NCBI GenBank assembly: GCA_002118135.1
Contig: BDIU01000009.1
Location: forward strand, 186,001-250,000
Length of the DNA stretch: 64,000 nt
Direction of reading: 5' to 3'
Source of the DNA: Trebouxia sp. TZW2008
Lineage: Eukaryota; Chlorophyta; Trebouxiophyceae; Trebouxiales; Trebouxiaceae
Position 1 is the stretch's first letter; every line of letters starts with the position of its first letter. The position numbers and the translations under genes are program-made. Positions 1 to 12,600 of this stretch are shown piece after piece. The notes beneath the pieces are model-generated. The model did no database searches. It was not told where the DNA came from and worked only from the letters and a program-made list of their open reading frames with translations.

Positions 1-1900
1 TTGCCTTGTTACAGAATGCTTCTCTGTGTTCCACAAAGTGCTGCAACCCGGCAGTTGACCCAAGCTCAAATAGGCGTGGCAGCGACTCAAGGAGTTTTGA
101 AGAGCCTGCAAGCTGTTCGAAGAATGACTCTGAGCTCCAATCACCCAGGTCTCGTCGGTCTTGCGCGTACTGCTGTTGCGTCCCGTCCATATCTAGAATC
201 AGCGATGGCCGTGATCAGCATCAGCGATCGCTGCAGCCTGGCTTCATCGGATCTTGTTGCAGATCAATATCGTGCTGCATTCACGGCTTGCAACACAATC
301 AGCCGAAGCGATCTGTTACATTAGCTTGGTTGCGCTTCGCAACGCTTTTGAACGCTGATTGCCGAAGCTAAGGGCCAAAACCCAGTCCCTCGTGTTTCTA
401 TACAACATATTGCCCTTTTGCAGCGCGCCATAGCATTTCCGAGTCTCTGCAGGCTCAGACTCTCTGCAAGGCCGAGCAGGTATACATTGCGTCTAATCCC
501 TCTTTTAGCCTGTCTGGAAGGGCAAATTAATCCCAGCGCGAGTGGTTGCAAATTTTGCCGGCGATATGGACTTGAAACAGCAGGCAAGGGCAGCCTTGCT
601 TTGTCTGTCGCTTGCATATAGGTTTATATACAGTCGACCGCGCGGGCGTTTGACGCGTACGCATGTATGCATCTGCCCGGCGCTGTATTGCTCGCGAAGC
701 ACTTTTTGTCTCAACAGCAGTTCATATCAATTATGACGGCCTCGATGTCTGCAGGTCAAGAACAGCTACGCCACTGATGAGTACATGAAGCCTACCAAGG
801 CGCGTTGCCATTCTTTTGCTCTAAGCATGTTACTGCATCATCTTTATGAGTCGCGAGCGTGGCAGCATTGCATTTGGCTCAAATCTTAAGTACATAGAGC
901 ACAGCAAAACAGCCTGCACAAAGGTTGTGCAATCCTGAATGTGTCAGTGTGAGCTGCAGCCAGTCGCAGGAGACCAAAGCTGCACATTGTCACAGCACCA
1001 TCAAGCTCTGCAGAGGCTGAGCAATGGCCAGAGGACTACATATCATGACACACTCAGAATCATCAACCACCATTGCACCAAGTTTCCTAGGCAAGACTTC
1101 ACGCCAAGACACAAAGCTCCTGGGTACATTCGCAATCAGCTAGGAGGGTTCTTCACATCATGATAGCTTTCCCAAGGACTGGGGAGCATGAGAGTCTCCG
1201 AGGCTTGACACATGCATTGTTGATGTCAATGCAAAACCACCCCCGCGCGACCCAGCTCAACAGCAACATGTTATAGCTAGTGCTGTTTTTGCTTTTCAGA
1301 GCCAATGGTGTATGTGTTTTCAGGCTCTGCATTCTTCGCAAATGGACTTTGAGTGTTTGCAGCAAACATCGCCTGATTGCCAGTCTCAACTTGAGTTCTG
1401 CTGGTGTTCTCCCATTTATGGCTTCAAGTGACAAGTCAGCCAGAAACTGTAAAAGACTGCTTGAAAAGGTGCCCAGTCCTTGGGTTGTCTCGAGGGTCTC
1501 TATATACGACTCAGCGTGATCAAGTGTTGCCTTTCAAGGCGCGCCATGCTGCACCTCTGTCATTTGTTTTAGTTGGGGTGTGTGCATGTATGCATACAAC
1601 TCAGGCTGTGACAGTTTGTGTGCTTTGCCAATGATTCTGGTATATAGCATATCCTGCATGTATAGAGCATTTCATGCTGACGGTATTATGCTATTACCTC
1701 TGTGCTCCAGCTGCAAAAGTTGGCAGCAATCACACTGCTTGCTCTGGTCAGCTGCTGCCCGCTCAGCTTTGACTGTGACTGACAGCACTTGCTCCTAACA
1801 GCGCATTGTACAAATGATCAAGGGCAGTGAAGTATCTACCATTCAGCGATTTGTTTGTGGCAATTCATACACCAGAGACACACCACACAAGAAGCTCAGC
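1..1900. other. No gene recognised, left edge
   Basis: About 1.9 kb in which I see no convincing exon. Open frames are short, overlap on both strands and resemble no family I know. Base composition and TGCATGC-type motifs match the introns and intergenic DNA elsewhere in the window. It could contain the 5' part or promoter of the decayed LRR copy that begins near 1,915. Confidence 0.5.
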
Positions 1901-1914
1901 TCAAAGAAGAAGGT

Positions 1915-2212
1915 CCTTGCTAAAGGGGATTGGCAAGAGCTGGCAGATCTAAGATTGGATGGGACTGACCGATTGCCATGCTATTGCAGATCTGATGAAA
2001 GCTGATTGGCCATCTCTCTTGAGTTTGACATTGAACATATCTGTTGCGTGTCCTGACGTCTACTCCTTGCTCAACCTTGACTTTGACCAAGCTGATACTT
2101 CATCAAGAACGGCGTTGACGCTGCCAAGACGTATTGATGCTGACTTGCCAATGGACATGGTGACCTGGCCTAGATTGCAAACCGTCACCTTTGGGTTTGA
2201 CTACGATTGATC
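1915..2212 (+). pseudogene. Decayed copy of the 3' end of the LRR gene at 3.4-4.6 kb
   Basis: This stretch repeats the last ~290 bases of the downstream LRR gene (about 4,324-4,615). Shared peptide blocks include LMKADWP, ACPDV.SLL.L.FDQ and DLP..MVTWP. The reading frame shifts near 1,970-1,990, between the WQELADLRLDGTDRL part and the LMKADWPSLLSL part, so the copy cannot encode one continuous product. It ends in a TGA in the same relative place as the stop of the intact gene. I infer a local tandem duplication in which this copy lost its 5' part. An alternative is a terminal exon of a diverged paralogue whose other exons I fail to see. Confidence 0.7.
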
Positions 2213-3382
2213 TTGAAACAGTACTCACCAGAGTGTGACACCCAGAGGTAATTTTGACAAGACAAAGGCATATTAAGGCTTTGTCACATAATTCTATGCG
2301 CACGCAAGAAAGGCTCACCTCAACAAATGTGCCCTCTTCATTGCACCGTCTTAATGCTCGTCTTTGGCGATAACACTGTTTGTTGCATGCATGCAAAGCA
2401 ACCAACGCGCCTGTACACGTTGGCTAGCACACTCACCTGTATCGTGGACCTAACCCTATACGCAGAAAACTTGAAGTGCATAGGCTGTGGCCTTGTCGTC
2501 ATTTGAGCCCAGATATGAGCCTGTGATATTACTCTCTGTGCCTCAGAGCGGATGTGACCCTGGCAAGGCTGGCAATCACGCTGCATTGATTTGCCTGTGC
2601 ACGCAAAGCTCTGTATGAGACTTCTGGATTTTGCTACCAGCTGGTAGCCGAAAGGCTCTCTGCAGCATGGCCAAGATTTGAGACATTTGTGCTAGTGAAG
2701 TTTGTTGACATCAACATTTCATGTTTGTTGCTGCAGGAAAGGTTGAGACTGCTGACAATGCTACTTCTGGTTGACTCTATGCTGCAAATCTCAATCTGTT
2801 CTGTTAGCTGGCCATTTGCCTAGTATCGGCTTCTGCTTTAACTTCAAAGCCTTTGACCAGGGATTTGTCGCCGCGAGCTTACAGCCACACTGTACGAAGT
2901 CGGAAGCGATGGTACCTGCGCTGGTACAGATGGAGTTGCATTGGCGTAAGCAGCTGACCCGGGACGCCCAGGTAGTTTCACTAAGTGGACAACCAAGATC
3001 TTGATGATCCAGTGCCAAAGCAACGCAGCTACCAAGCTATGGTGTCTTCGGCAATCCGTGCGGATCGAGTCACACGCTACTCAGGAGGTAGAGGTCGCGC
3101 GGCTGCCCGGTCTGGTCTACACTAGCAGCTCAGCTAGAGAGTTGGCAATGCTGCTGATGCTCCTTTCTAGCTTTGTGGACCCAATTTTTCAACGGCAAGT
3201 TTGCTGCTACCCTCATTGAAGGCCTTCCACATTTGTCGTGTTTCTACGCACTTTCCTTGCTGCCACACGCCGGACAGCATGCACCCTTCTGCAAGTTGGA
3301 CCCAACCCTGTCGTTGACGTTGTGCTGCAGGCTGATCCCTAACAAGACTCAGGCTCCTTCAGAGAAATATGCAGATTTCTGT
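2213..3382. other. Intergenic / upstream region of the LRR gene
   Basis: No conserved exon is seen. The frame of the LRR gene is open back to about 3,173 but has no ATG before 3,383, so 3,173-3,382 may be 5' UTR or part of a longer first exon whose start was not found. Confidence 0.45.
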
Positions 3383-4615
3383 ATGCCTGCAGACCTTTTG
3401 CATCAAGTACCAGAGCTTGCTGCTTTCCTTGCCCCTTCATCACTTGCAAACTTGTTGGCTTGCAACAGAGAGTTGCGCCACGTCGTTCATGCCTTAGCCT
3501 GCAAGGTCACAGTGACACGTCAACAGGACCTTGACATCCTCAACAAGCATAGTTGGCCTCGGCTGACCATCATACATTGGCTCGAAGACTGTCATTTCTT
3601 TGTCTTGCCTTGGCCAGAGAATGGCAAGCTTGAGCATCTGGCAACTGTGCATCTAGACCATCAAGGCAGCGACAGCACTGTCTTAGTCGTCAGAGCACAG
3701 CAGGCATCGCTTCAGCTTTCCTCTCAGTCATCACCGGACTTGCCCGAAAGGCGTGGGCTCCTTAACTTGTGTCTTTACCGTTTCTTTGCTATCTTTTGGA
3801 CTTTGCTTTTCTGGCTGCAGCGACGTTTAGTCAGACTGTACGTCAAGCTGACTATCTCTGTGGAGAAGCACGCAGCAGCTGTGAGGCGGGTGTACAAACC
3901 TTCTCCACCCGCTTCCCACATGCTTGCTATACAACCCAAAGAACGCAAAAGAGGGAAGTTCACCAGAAATGTGAAAGAGTCCTCGCTGATGCTTGTAAAG
4001 CATGGCGCAGCGTCAATGGCAGCCATCTGGCCATGCATTCGGGAGATTACTATGACCTACAGCAAAATGGGTGATGCAAGCATTGCAGCATTGCTAAAAG
4101 GTCCCTTTCCAGAGCTTTATAGCTTGCACCTAACAGCAATGTCTTTGGGTCTGAAAACAACCACAGCGTTGGTGCAGGCAGCACCTGCTCACTTGCAGTC
4201 TCTTTGCCTTGTCGACTGCGACCTTGACAATCAAGCTCTTCAGGTGCTGGCAACAGCTTCCTGGCCAGTTTTGTCCATCCTTGACCTGTCCCACAATGCA
4301 TTTGAAGGCTCTGCCTTTACATGCCTTGCTCAAGAAAAGTGGCCGCTGCTGAGGGTGTTGAGGTTAAATGGGATTGACCTTGACCATAATGCTGTGGCAG
4401 AGCTTATGAAAGCTGACTGGCCACTGCTGACATTGGACATTTCTGCTGCGTGTCCTGATGTCTGTTCACTGCTCAGCCTTGCATTTGACCAAGGTCATTT
4501 TTCTTCTAGACGTCTGCTAGTCCTGTCAAGACATGTCAATACTGATCTGCCCAAAAATATGGTGACTTGGCCAAGTTTGCATAGAGTTGACTTTGGCTTG
4601 GTCAAGCATGTATAA
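3383..4615 (+). CDS. F-box-like / leucine-rich repeat protein
   Basis: Single open frame of about 410 codons from the first in-frame ATG, ending in TAA. The N-terminus (LLHQVPELAAFLAPSSLANL followed by LLACNRELRHVV) resembles an F-box-type helical motif. The second half contains irregular leucine-rich repeats about 24-28 residues apart, such as LYSLHLTAMSLG, LQSLCLVDCDLDNQALQVL, LSILDLSHNAFEGSAFTCLA and LRVLRLNGIDLDHNAVAEL, the pattern of algal RNI/cysteine-containing LRR proteins. Near residue 130 a very hydrophobic run (CLYRFFAIFWTLLFWL) could be a membrane segment or a retained intron; removing the obvious GT..AG piece breaks the frame, so I left it in. F-box/LRR proteins usually choose substrates for SCF ubiquitin ligases, but that role is only inference here. 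It converges on the AAA ATPase gene, whose stop lies ~685 bp downstream. Confidence 0.6.
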   Translation: MPADLLHQVPELAAFLAPSSLANLLACNRELRHVVHALACKVTVTRQQDLDILNKHSWPRLTIIHWLEDCHFFVLPWPENGKLEHLATVHLDHQGSDSTVLVVRAQQASLQLSSQSSPDLPERRGLLNLCLYRFFAIFWTLLFWLQRRLVRLYVKLTISVEKHAAAVRRVYKPSPPASHMLAIQPKERKRGKFTRNVKESSLMLVKHGAASMAAIWPCIREITMTYSKMGDASIAALLKGPFPELYSLHLTAMSLGLKTTTALVQAAPAHLQSLCLVDCDLDNQALQVLATASWPVLSILDLSHNAFEGSAFTCLAQEKWPLLRVLRLNGIDLDHNAVAELMKADWPLLTLDISAACPDVCSLLSLAFDQGHFSSRRLLVLSRHVNTDLPKNMVTWPSLHRVDFGLVKHV

Positions 4616-5299
4616 TTGTGTATAATCAAATCACATTAGAACTCCTCCCAAAGGTACCACATGAATGCATGCGCGTTAGCCTTGCATTTTATCTTAGCCT
4701 CTGTGACTTTGAAATGCCTCTGAAGGGATGCAGCTTTAGCAATGCACTCGATCCTGCATTACTTGCCTTTGCATGCTGAGCCCTGCAGCGTATCTGACTG
4801 ATGTGTGTGAATTTGACACCGGAGCTGGTACCCAGGGCTGTTTTTGGCTGACAGTTGCATTTCTGCAACTGCCATTTCCCAAATTCGTAAACAACATATC
4901 GCTTATGCACTTACAAAGAAACGCCCGGCTTGACAAGTATATGTGTGCACGCTGTGCAACACCATATTGGTGCTTGACTTTACTCATTCACTTCATTGTA
5001 AATGTGGGCTAGGCAGGCCCAACTAGGTACGTACAGAAGCAATCAACTGTCTTCAACCAATTCGATCATAAGCTAACCTAAACCAATTATATTGGACATG
5101 AAGGGCGGAGAGGTCTTTGTACACAGTTGACTGCCAAGTATCTCTAAGTTTACCCTTGGCCTGAGTGCCTGCCAAGTGCCCAAACACACACTGATAAGGC
5201 AGTCTGTCGTGACTTTATGATCACTTTGTATGCTGCTCAAGAGTCACTGAATGCATGCCAAGCCGCAGCACGCCTGTACACATTGCAAAGCATACCTAC
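4616..5299. other. Convergent intergenic spacer
   Basis: Spacer between the stops of two converging genes. It holds 3' UTR material and one copy of a dispersed repeat (about 4,981-5,070, minus orientation relative to the copy at 8,461). No exon is seen. Confidence 0.5.
4981..5070 (-). repeat. Dispersed repeat family A, copy 1
   Basis: Reverse-complement counterpart of the 8,461 copy. Similarity covers the CATTGTAAA..GGGCTAGGCAGGCCCA..TAGGTACGTACAGAAGCAATCAACTGTC order and the flanking GGTT..CAATTCGAT stretch. It lies between two convergent genes. Confidence 0.75.
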
Positions 5300-8200
5300 C
5301 TACACACTGGACAGACAGCAAACATGCTGCTGAATGCATTGTACAAATGCATTGCTTGCATGCACATCACTTTGTGTAAGCTGTAGGCCATGACCCTCTT
5401 CAAGCCAGGCTGCTGTGAGCTGACCTAATTCGCCATTGATTTGTATCACTGTATTGTCATACCAGTCTTGCAGCGCCTGTAGATGTTGCGTGCATCTGCT
5501 GAGCTGATGTTTGAATGTCTCTGCCAAGGCAACCTGCAGTGCATATTGCGAAGTACTGCATGAAATGGGAGAGGGGACATTTGAATTTGGCCTGCTTTTT
5601 TGACAAGCCATTGGTATGGACCTGCTAGCATGCCAGGATCTGGCATGCCTGGGACTGTAAGCGAGCTGCTCATTCATGCGCTGCAAGCATATTTTCAAAG
5701 GCATTGCACAAGTGTTGCGGAAATCAGCATGTGCCATGACGCTGTTGGACTTGGCGCCTTTCTGTGGTCACCTTCTTCTGGTGCTTCACCCATCAGCTGC
5801 GCAAATGATTGGGCAATGAGAAGTACGCCGTGCAGTCATCATGCAACATTCTGTGTAAGTGACAAAGCATGCACATGCATGTCAGTATGGAGCTGGTGAT
5901 AGCAGCTATCTGGCTTGCATGCCGCACTGACTTCAAGGCGCTATCTTTGATGTGCTCAAATTCAACATAAACAAATATGACACTGCCCTGACAGCTCAGT
6001 GAAGAGAAGACCCTACCTGCAGCTTCTGCTGGGTTTGCAAAATGGCCCTTTGCAGTGCCGCATCTCTCCCTTTATCAGGCTGCTGTCTGATGACTGGTGC
6101 AGCTGTCCCTGTGTCCTTAGGCTGTGTCTGCTGCTGCTGCTTTTGCTGCTGCTGCTGCTGCTGCAGCGCTTCGTCGTCTCGGTTGTCAGCAGCAGCCATT
6201 GGTCCCTGAGTCCCAGTCAACTGCTGCTGTTGCTGCCGCTGATGTAGCTGCTCAGTTGATGCAGCAAAGGCTTGACATGCAGATGCAGTTGCAGCTTCAG
6301 GTGCTGCTACTGGCATTGCTGCTGTTCCAGCTTGAGCCACTGGGCCTGCAACTGCTGCTGCAGGTTGAAGGCTGAACCCTAACTGTACTGCTTCAGCCTG
6401 CTGTACATACCCTGGCAGATGATCATTTGGCGGGCCGGCAGCGTCAGTTGCATGCTGGCTGGTGTCAAAGTCCATGAGTTGGTCAGCATCTGATGCAACA
6501 GCGGCTTGTGTTGCATCACGCGCAGCCAACTCCAAGCCTTGGTCTGATGCAATAGCATCTTGTGATCTGTCATGCGCAGCCAGGACTGACAGGTTCTGCT
6601 GATGTCGTGCAGCAGTGTCCTTAGCTTGGAACTGCTCCTGCTCGTCTGCTTCATGACTGGCTAGGACATCACCATGCACGCTGTGAGGCTGCAGCATCCC
6701 AGGATTCATGGCAGCATACCGTTCACGCTGAGCACGCTGAGCATGCTGACCAGTGTTCACATTCAAATTTTCAACGCCCACATCAAGCATGTCATCGCTT
6801 TCATCACTGCTCATCATGGGGCTGCCGGGCAACACTCCTCTGCCCTGCCCTCTGCCCTGCCCTAGCTGGGAAGGCTCACCAGCTTGTGTTGTCTGATGCT
6901 GAAGTGAGTGCTGCTGCCTGGCAAGGTGCTGTTGAGCAGCAGCAAGCAGACGTTGGTTTGCAGGGTCTGTCAGGTGGAGCTGTTGAGTGGCTGCTTGACA
7001 CCACAGCAAGACATCATCTCCTAGAGCACATGCTGCAGCAGCCCTTACGCTGTACCTGCAGGAAAGCAGAAACGCTGACTGGCGGCACTGTTGACATCTC
7101 ACCACAAAGTGTGCCCTGAAACTGGTGTTCTGCTTGAGTCTGAGCGTGCAATGGCAGCTCATGCAAAAGAGAAGACATTTTAACCAATGACGACCAATTG
7201 CCAGGGCATTTGTTTGCTTACGCAGGCCCCAATATGACAAGTCACGCATGCTCTTGCAGCATGCACCAACAAACAGTGAGAAGTTTCCTTCATAATTCAA
7301 ACACCTTCAGTCAAATTAAACACAAATAATCTGGCGCAAAACTGAAACGCCTTCCACGCTTTAGGTTGTGATAAGCTTGGCAAACAGGTAATCGCCAGAA
7401 TTTCTCACCCTGCACTGCCAGCCCTCAGTTGCTTGTTTTGGCGTGCTAGCTTGCCCTCAGCAGCAAGGCAGATGCCTGCAACAGCCCTCCTGACTGCCTT
7501 CGCAAAAGTGTTCAGCGTCTTGAATTGCCCCTGCTGTGCCTGCTGAGCTACTGCTGCCAAGGATACCAGCTGCCTAGGGCTGTCTGTATCAGCCTCAGGG
7601 CCGCTCTGAACAGCCCTAGGGCCTTCAGAGCCAGCCAAAGGGCCGTTTGAGTCAGCCCTTGGGGGATCTTGATTAGCCCTAATGATGACATAGGCTTGAG
7701 CACATTTGATGCGGCTGTCTCTCAGCAGCTGTTGTCCACAGAGCTTGATACGCTTTTGAATCTGCAAGTATGTAAACAGTTTACGTTGAACCTCAAGCAG
7801 TCTAGCAACACCGATGTTCTGATGGGCTGCGCAACAGCATATCTGCCACAGTCTTTGTTTACAGACAGCATCCTTAGTGACACACAGCAACATAGGCCAG
7901 AAAGCTTCCTGATCGCTTAGCATATGACAAGCACAAAAGGTCAAGCGCTTCTGACACTGAGCAACCAAAGACAAATTGTCCACAACCAGCTTGATTGAGC
8001 AATCAAAGACAAGTCGTGCACAACCAATTTGATTGACTCAGAGCCTTTGTCTGCTGCACAGCCTTCTCGAGCAGCACAAACAGTAATGTGAGGACCACAT
8101 AATGTATCAGGTATAGGTATCATACATAAGCTAAACTAGTTCTGGGCAATAAACACCAAGTCCAGCAACTGTTATGCGTGTGCCAACAGCCCTGTCTTGC

Positions 8201-9613
8201 TAAAACATGTGACCATCATGACAGCAGAGGCGAGCAGACAATGAAGTCCAGTCTGTAACAGGGTAGCACATAAGCTAGTCAATCTCGCCTAGTGGCATCG
8301 ACCGGGTACATGTGTGTGACTGATCAAACGGGGTTGCTTGAGCTTAACAAAGGGGGGATGTAACAGGGTAGCACATAAGCTAGTGAATCTAGCCTAGTGG
8401 CATCGACCGGTTGCGTGTCGTTCTGTAACACAGTCTAAAGTAAGCACTGGCTCACCTGACACGATTGAACTGGTTGGAGACAGTTGATTGCTTCTGTACG
8501 TACCTAGATGGGCCTGCTGAGCCTGCCTAGCCCACGTTTACAATGAATGAATGCATGACTGGCTCACCTCAGCATGCAGCTTCAGGCCGTGCTGCAGCTC
8601 ATTGGCATTCACTGCTATGTAGGTCTGCCTACTGAAGGGTGACCGATTCTGCTGCCCATTCTGCCCATTGGCCTCTGCGAGTGGGTTGCCAGTTGTGCCT
8701 GGTCCAGCCTGCCTTTCGTTCCCACTGACTTGATGCCCGATGAGCCCATTGACCTGCTGCCCACTGGACCCATTGCTTTGCTGCCCATTCTGCCAATTGA
8801 CTTCTTGCTCAGTGTGCCCACTGTGTTGCTGCCCATTGAGCGCATGGCTCTGCTGCCCATTGTGCCCACTGCCCTGCTGCCCATGGGGCCCATGAATGTG
8901 CTGCCCATTCTCCCCAATAGGTTCTTGCCTATCGTACCCACTACTGCCAACTCTACCAGCCAACTGCTCATGCAACTGTGATGCAGCGGCAGCTGCAACT
9001 GCATGCCCTGCAGCTTGGGCTGTCCTAGAAACTGCTATCTCCCAGCTGTTGTGGGAATGCGCACCAGAGCCAAGCTGAGTGACCCCACTGCTGCTGCTTG
9101 CATTCAGCCTGCCAGGCATGGTGTCATCCCATGAACTTCTGAATGCTGATTGCCAGCTGTGGCTTTCACTGGTAGAGTGCAACCTAGGTGCTGCATGACT
9201 AATGCTTGCATGACTCATAGGTGCCGCAGCAGCTGCTGTTGGTGTGCTGCAGAAGAAGCTGAGCAGGTCAGGTGGCAGTTCCTGAGGGTTGCATTTGCAG
9301 GTGGCCAGAACCATGAGAGGCTGTGTAGCAGGGATCTGCATGGCACAGACGTACTCAAAAAAGCCTTGGATGGTGAGTGCCAATTGCCGCTTGCTTCTAA
9401 GCAACACTGATTGATAAGTCCAAATTGCGATTGCCCAAATGAGATGCTTGCAGAAGCATGGACAAGCCCTAATCCATAAACCTTTTGTGCATGCGCTCAA
9501 AGTGCTGCTAACATTGTAGCTGACAATTCAGACAGATTTGACAATGTCATGACAAAAAGTTCGCGACAGCAAAAGCATGCAAGCAATGTCACACTGCTCC
9601 AGTAGCACCAGGG

Positions 9614-9662
<49 letters not shown>

Positions 9663-12600
9663 CAGCAGCAGCTATACCAGGACAAGTTGTGACTCTGATG
9701 CCGGTCATGACATTCAATTGAGACCCACCTGCCTTGCCACCTGCTCAAACACCTTCCACAGCTCTGACAGCACATACACCTCCACTCCCTGCTCTGCAGC
9801 CCCCATTTCGGGCCTGTTACCCTCAAGGCTGGCCTCCCCAAGGCTGTTGCCCTCAGGGCTTCTGTCCTCAGCCCTGATGCCCTCAGCCCTTGCTGTTGCT
9901 TGTGAACTCCTCTGCTGAGACTTATTCTGATGAATATCAGGGCTCAGTAGGACCGATGCCTGTGGCTGTGCTTGCACAATTGGGGTGTTTGCTGCAGCCC
10001 CAGGATGAAGCAGGCTCAAAGAGGGGCTGGCAGGGGGTGGCCCCTGAATGCCAGGACTTGTTGCAGCAGCCCTGGGGCCAGGCAGGCTTAGGGTGGGGCT
10101 AGCAGGAGCAGCGAAGTTTTGGACAGGGCTGTTTGCAGCAGCTCTAGATCGAGGCAGGCTCAAAGTGGGGCTGGTGGGAACCTGATGGAAGGACAGATGG
10201 CGAGCAGGGGTGGGGGTGCACTGCTGGGATGCCTGGGGGGCTGCAGGGAGGTTGCCTCTGGACCCTCCTGAGCTCCTTGCTTGTCTTCCTTGCAGTGAGA
10301 CCAGTCCCCTGCACAACTGGCATAGTTTATGCAGGCAGTAAGTCAGGATGTAACTGCAACACCCAAATTGGTCAATGATGTTTCTGCTAAAACTGCTTCT
10401 GGTGTCATGAAGTGACTCTGTGTTTGAGAAGCCGTCTGGAACTGCCACTTACTGCACTTCCCTTCGGAATGTCATTTGCAAGCAGCGGGCAAACAGAGCA
10501 CTATTCCTTTCTTTTAAACAAACAATGCAAAACGAAAAGTGCTATTTCCTTCCTTTCCAAAAGGTGCAGGGTTTTTGAAACAATGAGCGCTTTTGACCTA
10601 AATGGTGAGATGGAGTCAGGATAGGCTTTCAGGGGCGTGATGGAGGGCTGAGCATTGCGGTGAGGGGTCGCCCCCGGGGTGACCCCGCCTACTGCAGCTG
10701 GCCCGCACTCCTCTGCATCTTCACTGCTGATGGTCGCGGGTTCAAGTGCCCATGCATCCAGGCTGGGCAAAAACAGCACCAGAGGGGAATGGCTGTTGGC
10801 CCTGCACAGACACACAGTGATCACCAAGACAAAGATCACCTCAAATCTCAGCCCGTCTGATGTTAGGGATGCTGCCGGATCCTGCCTCAGACGCCCTGAG
10901 CCATGCACACTCCTGCATCTTTCCTATATCATGCCAGAGCACATTTGCAACACAATTCCAGTGTTTGGGCGAGGCACATGACTTTCCAATGGACACAGTC
11001 TTGACTAGATGACTTTGTTGCGTGGCATATGCAATGTAAACACCTGCGTCTAGCTTCCTCAAGCAGTTGCACCAGACCAACAGCAGCATCACCAGAGCCT
11101 CCTGCCACAAGCATAGGCAGGCTGACTGTATGCACTTCCACCCCTTGCGCCAATTTCAGCACTGCCCCTGCAATGCTGCCCTGCCCTGAGTTCTCATCTC
11201 CACACAGCAGCAGCTTGCAGGGTCGAGAGGGGGGCTGTTTCTGGCAGCCCCACTCAGGGACCCCACTCTGTGGCCCCAGTGGGGTGGGCTGCCCAGGGCT
11301 GTTTGGATCAGCCCCCAAATCAGCTGCCCTCCCCAAATTGCCTGCAAGGCACAGTTCATCACAACTTCTCCTGGAAATGCAGTACATCAGGAATTTTGCT
11401 GGTGCTAGAACCGTATTCTAATAGAAAGCTGACAAGGTTTGTCTAGGCACACTGTTCCAACTGCAGAGCTCAATTTGCTTGCAGAGCAATGCAACAGCTA
11501 TGTCCTCATAAATGAATGTTGCAAAAGCGGAACTGCTTGTGAGCAATGCAACAGCCATGTGCTGATAACTGAATGTTCACAGGTGGCTCTCAAGTAAGGT
11601 TGCTGTAAAGTCCTAGCACCCTGCACATTTCAGGAATCCTTATAGCTAGTGCTATCAGGAAGTACAACAGCAACCAGAATGAGAAGAAGAATGTATTGTG
11701 ACTTCAAAACTGAGCATGCATGCATCTGCTGACCTGACGAGCGACTAACAGATGCTTCAACAGCTCCTAAATCGACAAAAGTTGCCTCAGGAGCCTCATG
11801 TTGCTCTGCTTCCTGCCCAGCTGCTGCACCAGCTTCCACACTGCCTGAGGACTTGCCAGCAGATGCTGTGACAGCTGCTAGAGCAGCTTCCATGGGACCT
11901 TGCCAGGGCAGCTGGGCTGCTGCGACGTGCAGTAATATGCTTGTCAGGGCTGGTAACAGCAAGGGCGACAGGTGGTAGGGCAGGGCTTTTGCATGGCCAG
12001 AGGATAGGGCAGAAAGGTTCTGCCTGGCAGAACAAGGCAGAGGGGCAGCTGCAAGGGCTGTTTGCCAGTCAACAGTCCTGACCTTCAGGCTGCCCAGCAA
12101 CTGCTCAGGCAGCTGCTTTGGACACCCTTGCTGCCGCCGCTGCTGCTGCTCTGTGCCTACCTGCTGTGCCTGTTGCTGAAGGCCATCTTGCTGCTGCTGA
12201 CTCTGCTGCTGCTGGTGCGGCTGATTGGTGGCAATGTGCTGTGACTGTTCTGTGGCCATCTGCTGTGAATATTGCTGGAAACTATGCTGCTGCTGCCAAG
12301 GGTTCAAGCTCTGCTGAGCAGGGTTCTGCTCTTCTTTGCCTTCTGCCATATGGCAGAGCTGATCTACAAGGCTGGGACAGGTGCGAGCCACAGCTGCCAT
12401 GACTGCAGCAGTGCACAGGGCTTGTAGGTCTGCCCCTGCAAAGCCCTCAGTGGACGCTGCTAGGCGCTGCAGCATGCTCACTGGCACCTGCTGATGCCAC
12501 CTGCATCAAAGAAGAACATGAGTGGGCAAGAAGAAGAAGATGAGGAGCTGTCGGCGCAGCGATGCATAGGGCCTGCAGATCTGCCCCTGCAGAGCGCTTT

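Noticed and set aside
5996..7300. 434-codon open frame as a stand-alone polyQ gene
   Set aside because: Splice sites at 7,055 and 6,017 and matching phases show it is exon 15 of the AAA ATPase; the upstream part of the frame is intron.
9610..9675. CAG run as a polyglutamine coding tract
   Set aside because: It falls between the exon 12 donor (9,729) and exon 13 acceptor (9,335) on the opposite strand, so it is intronic CTG.
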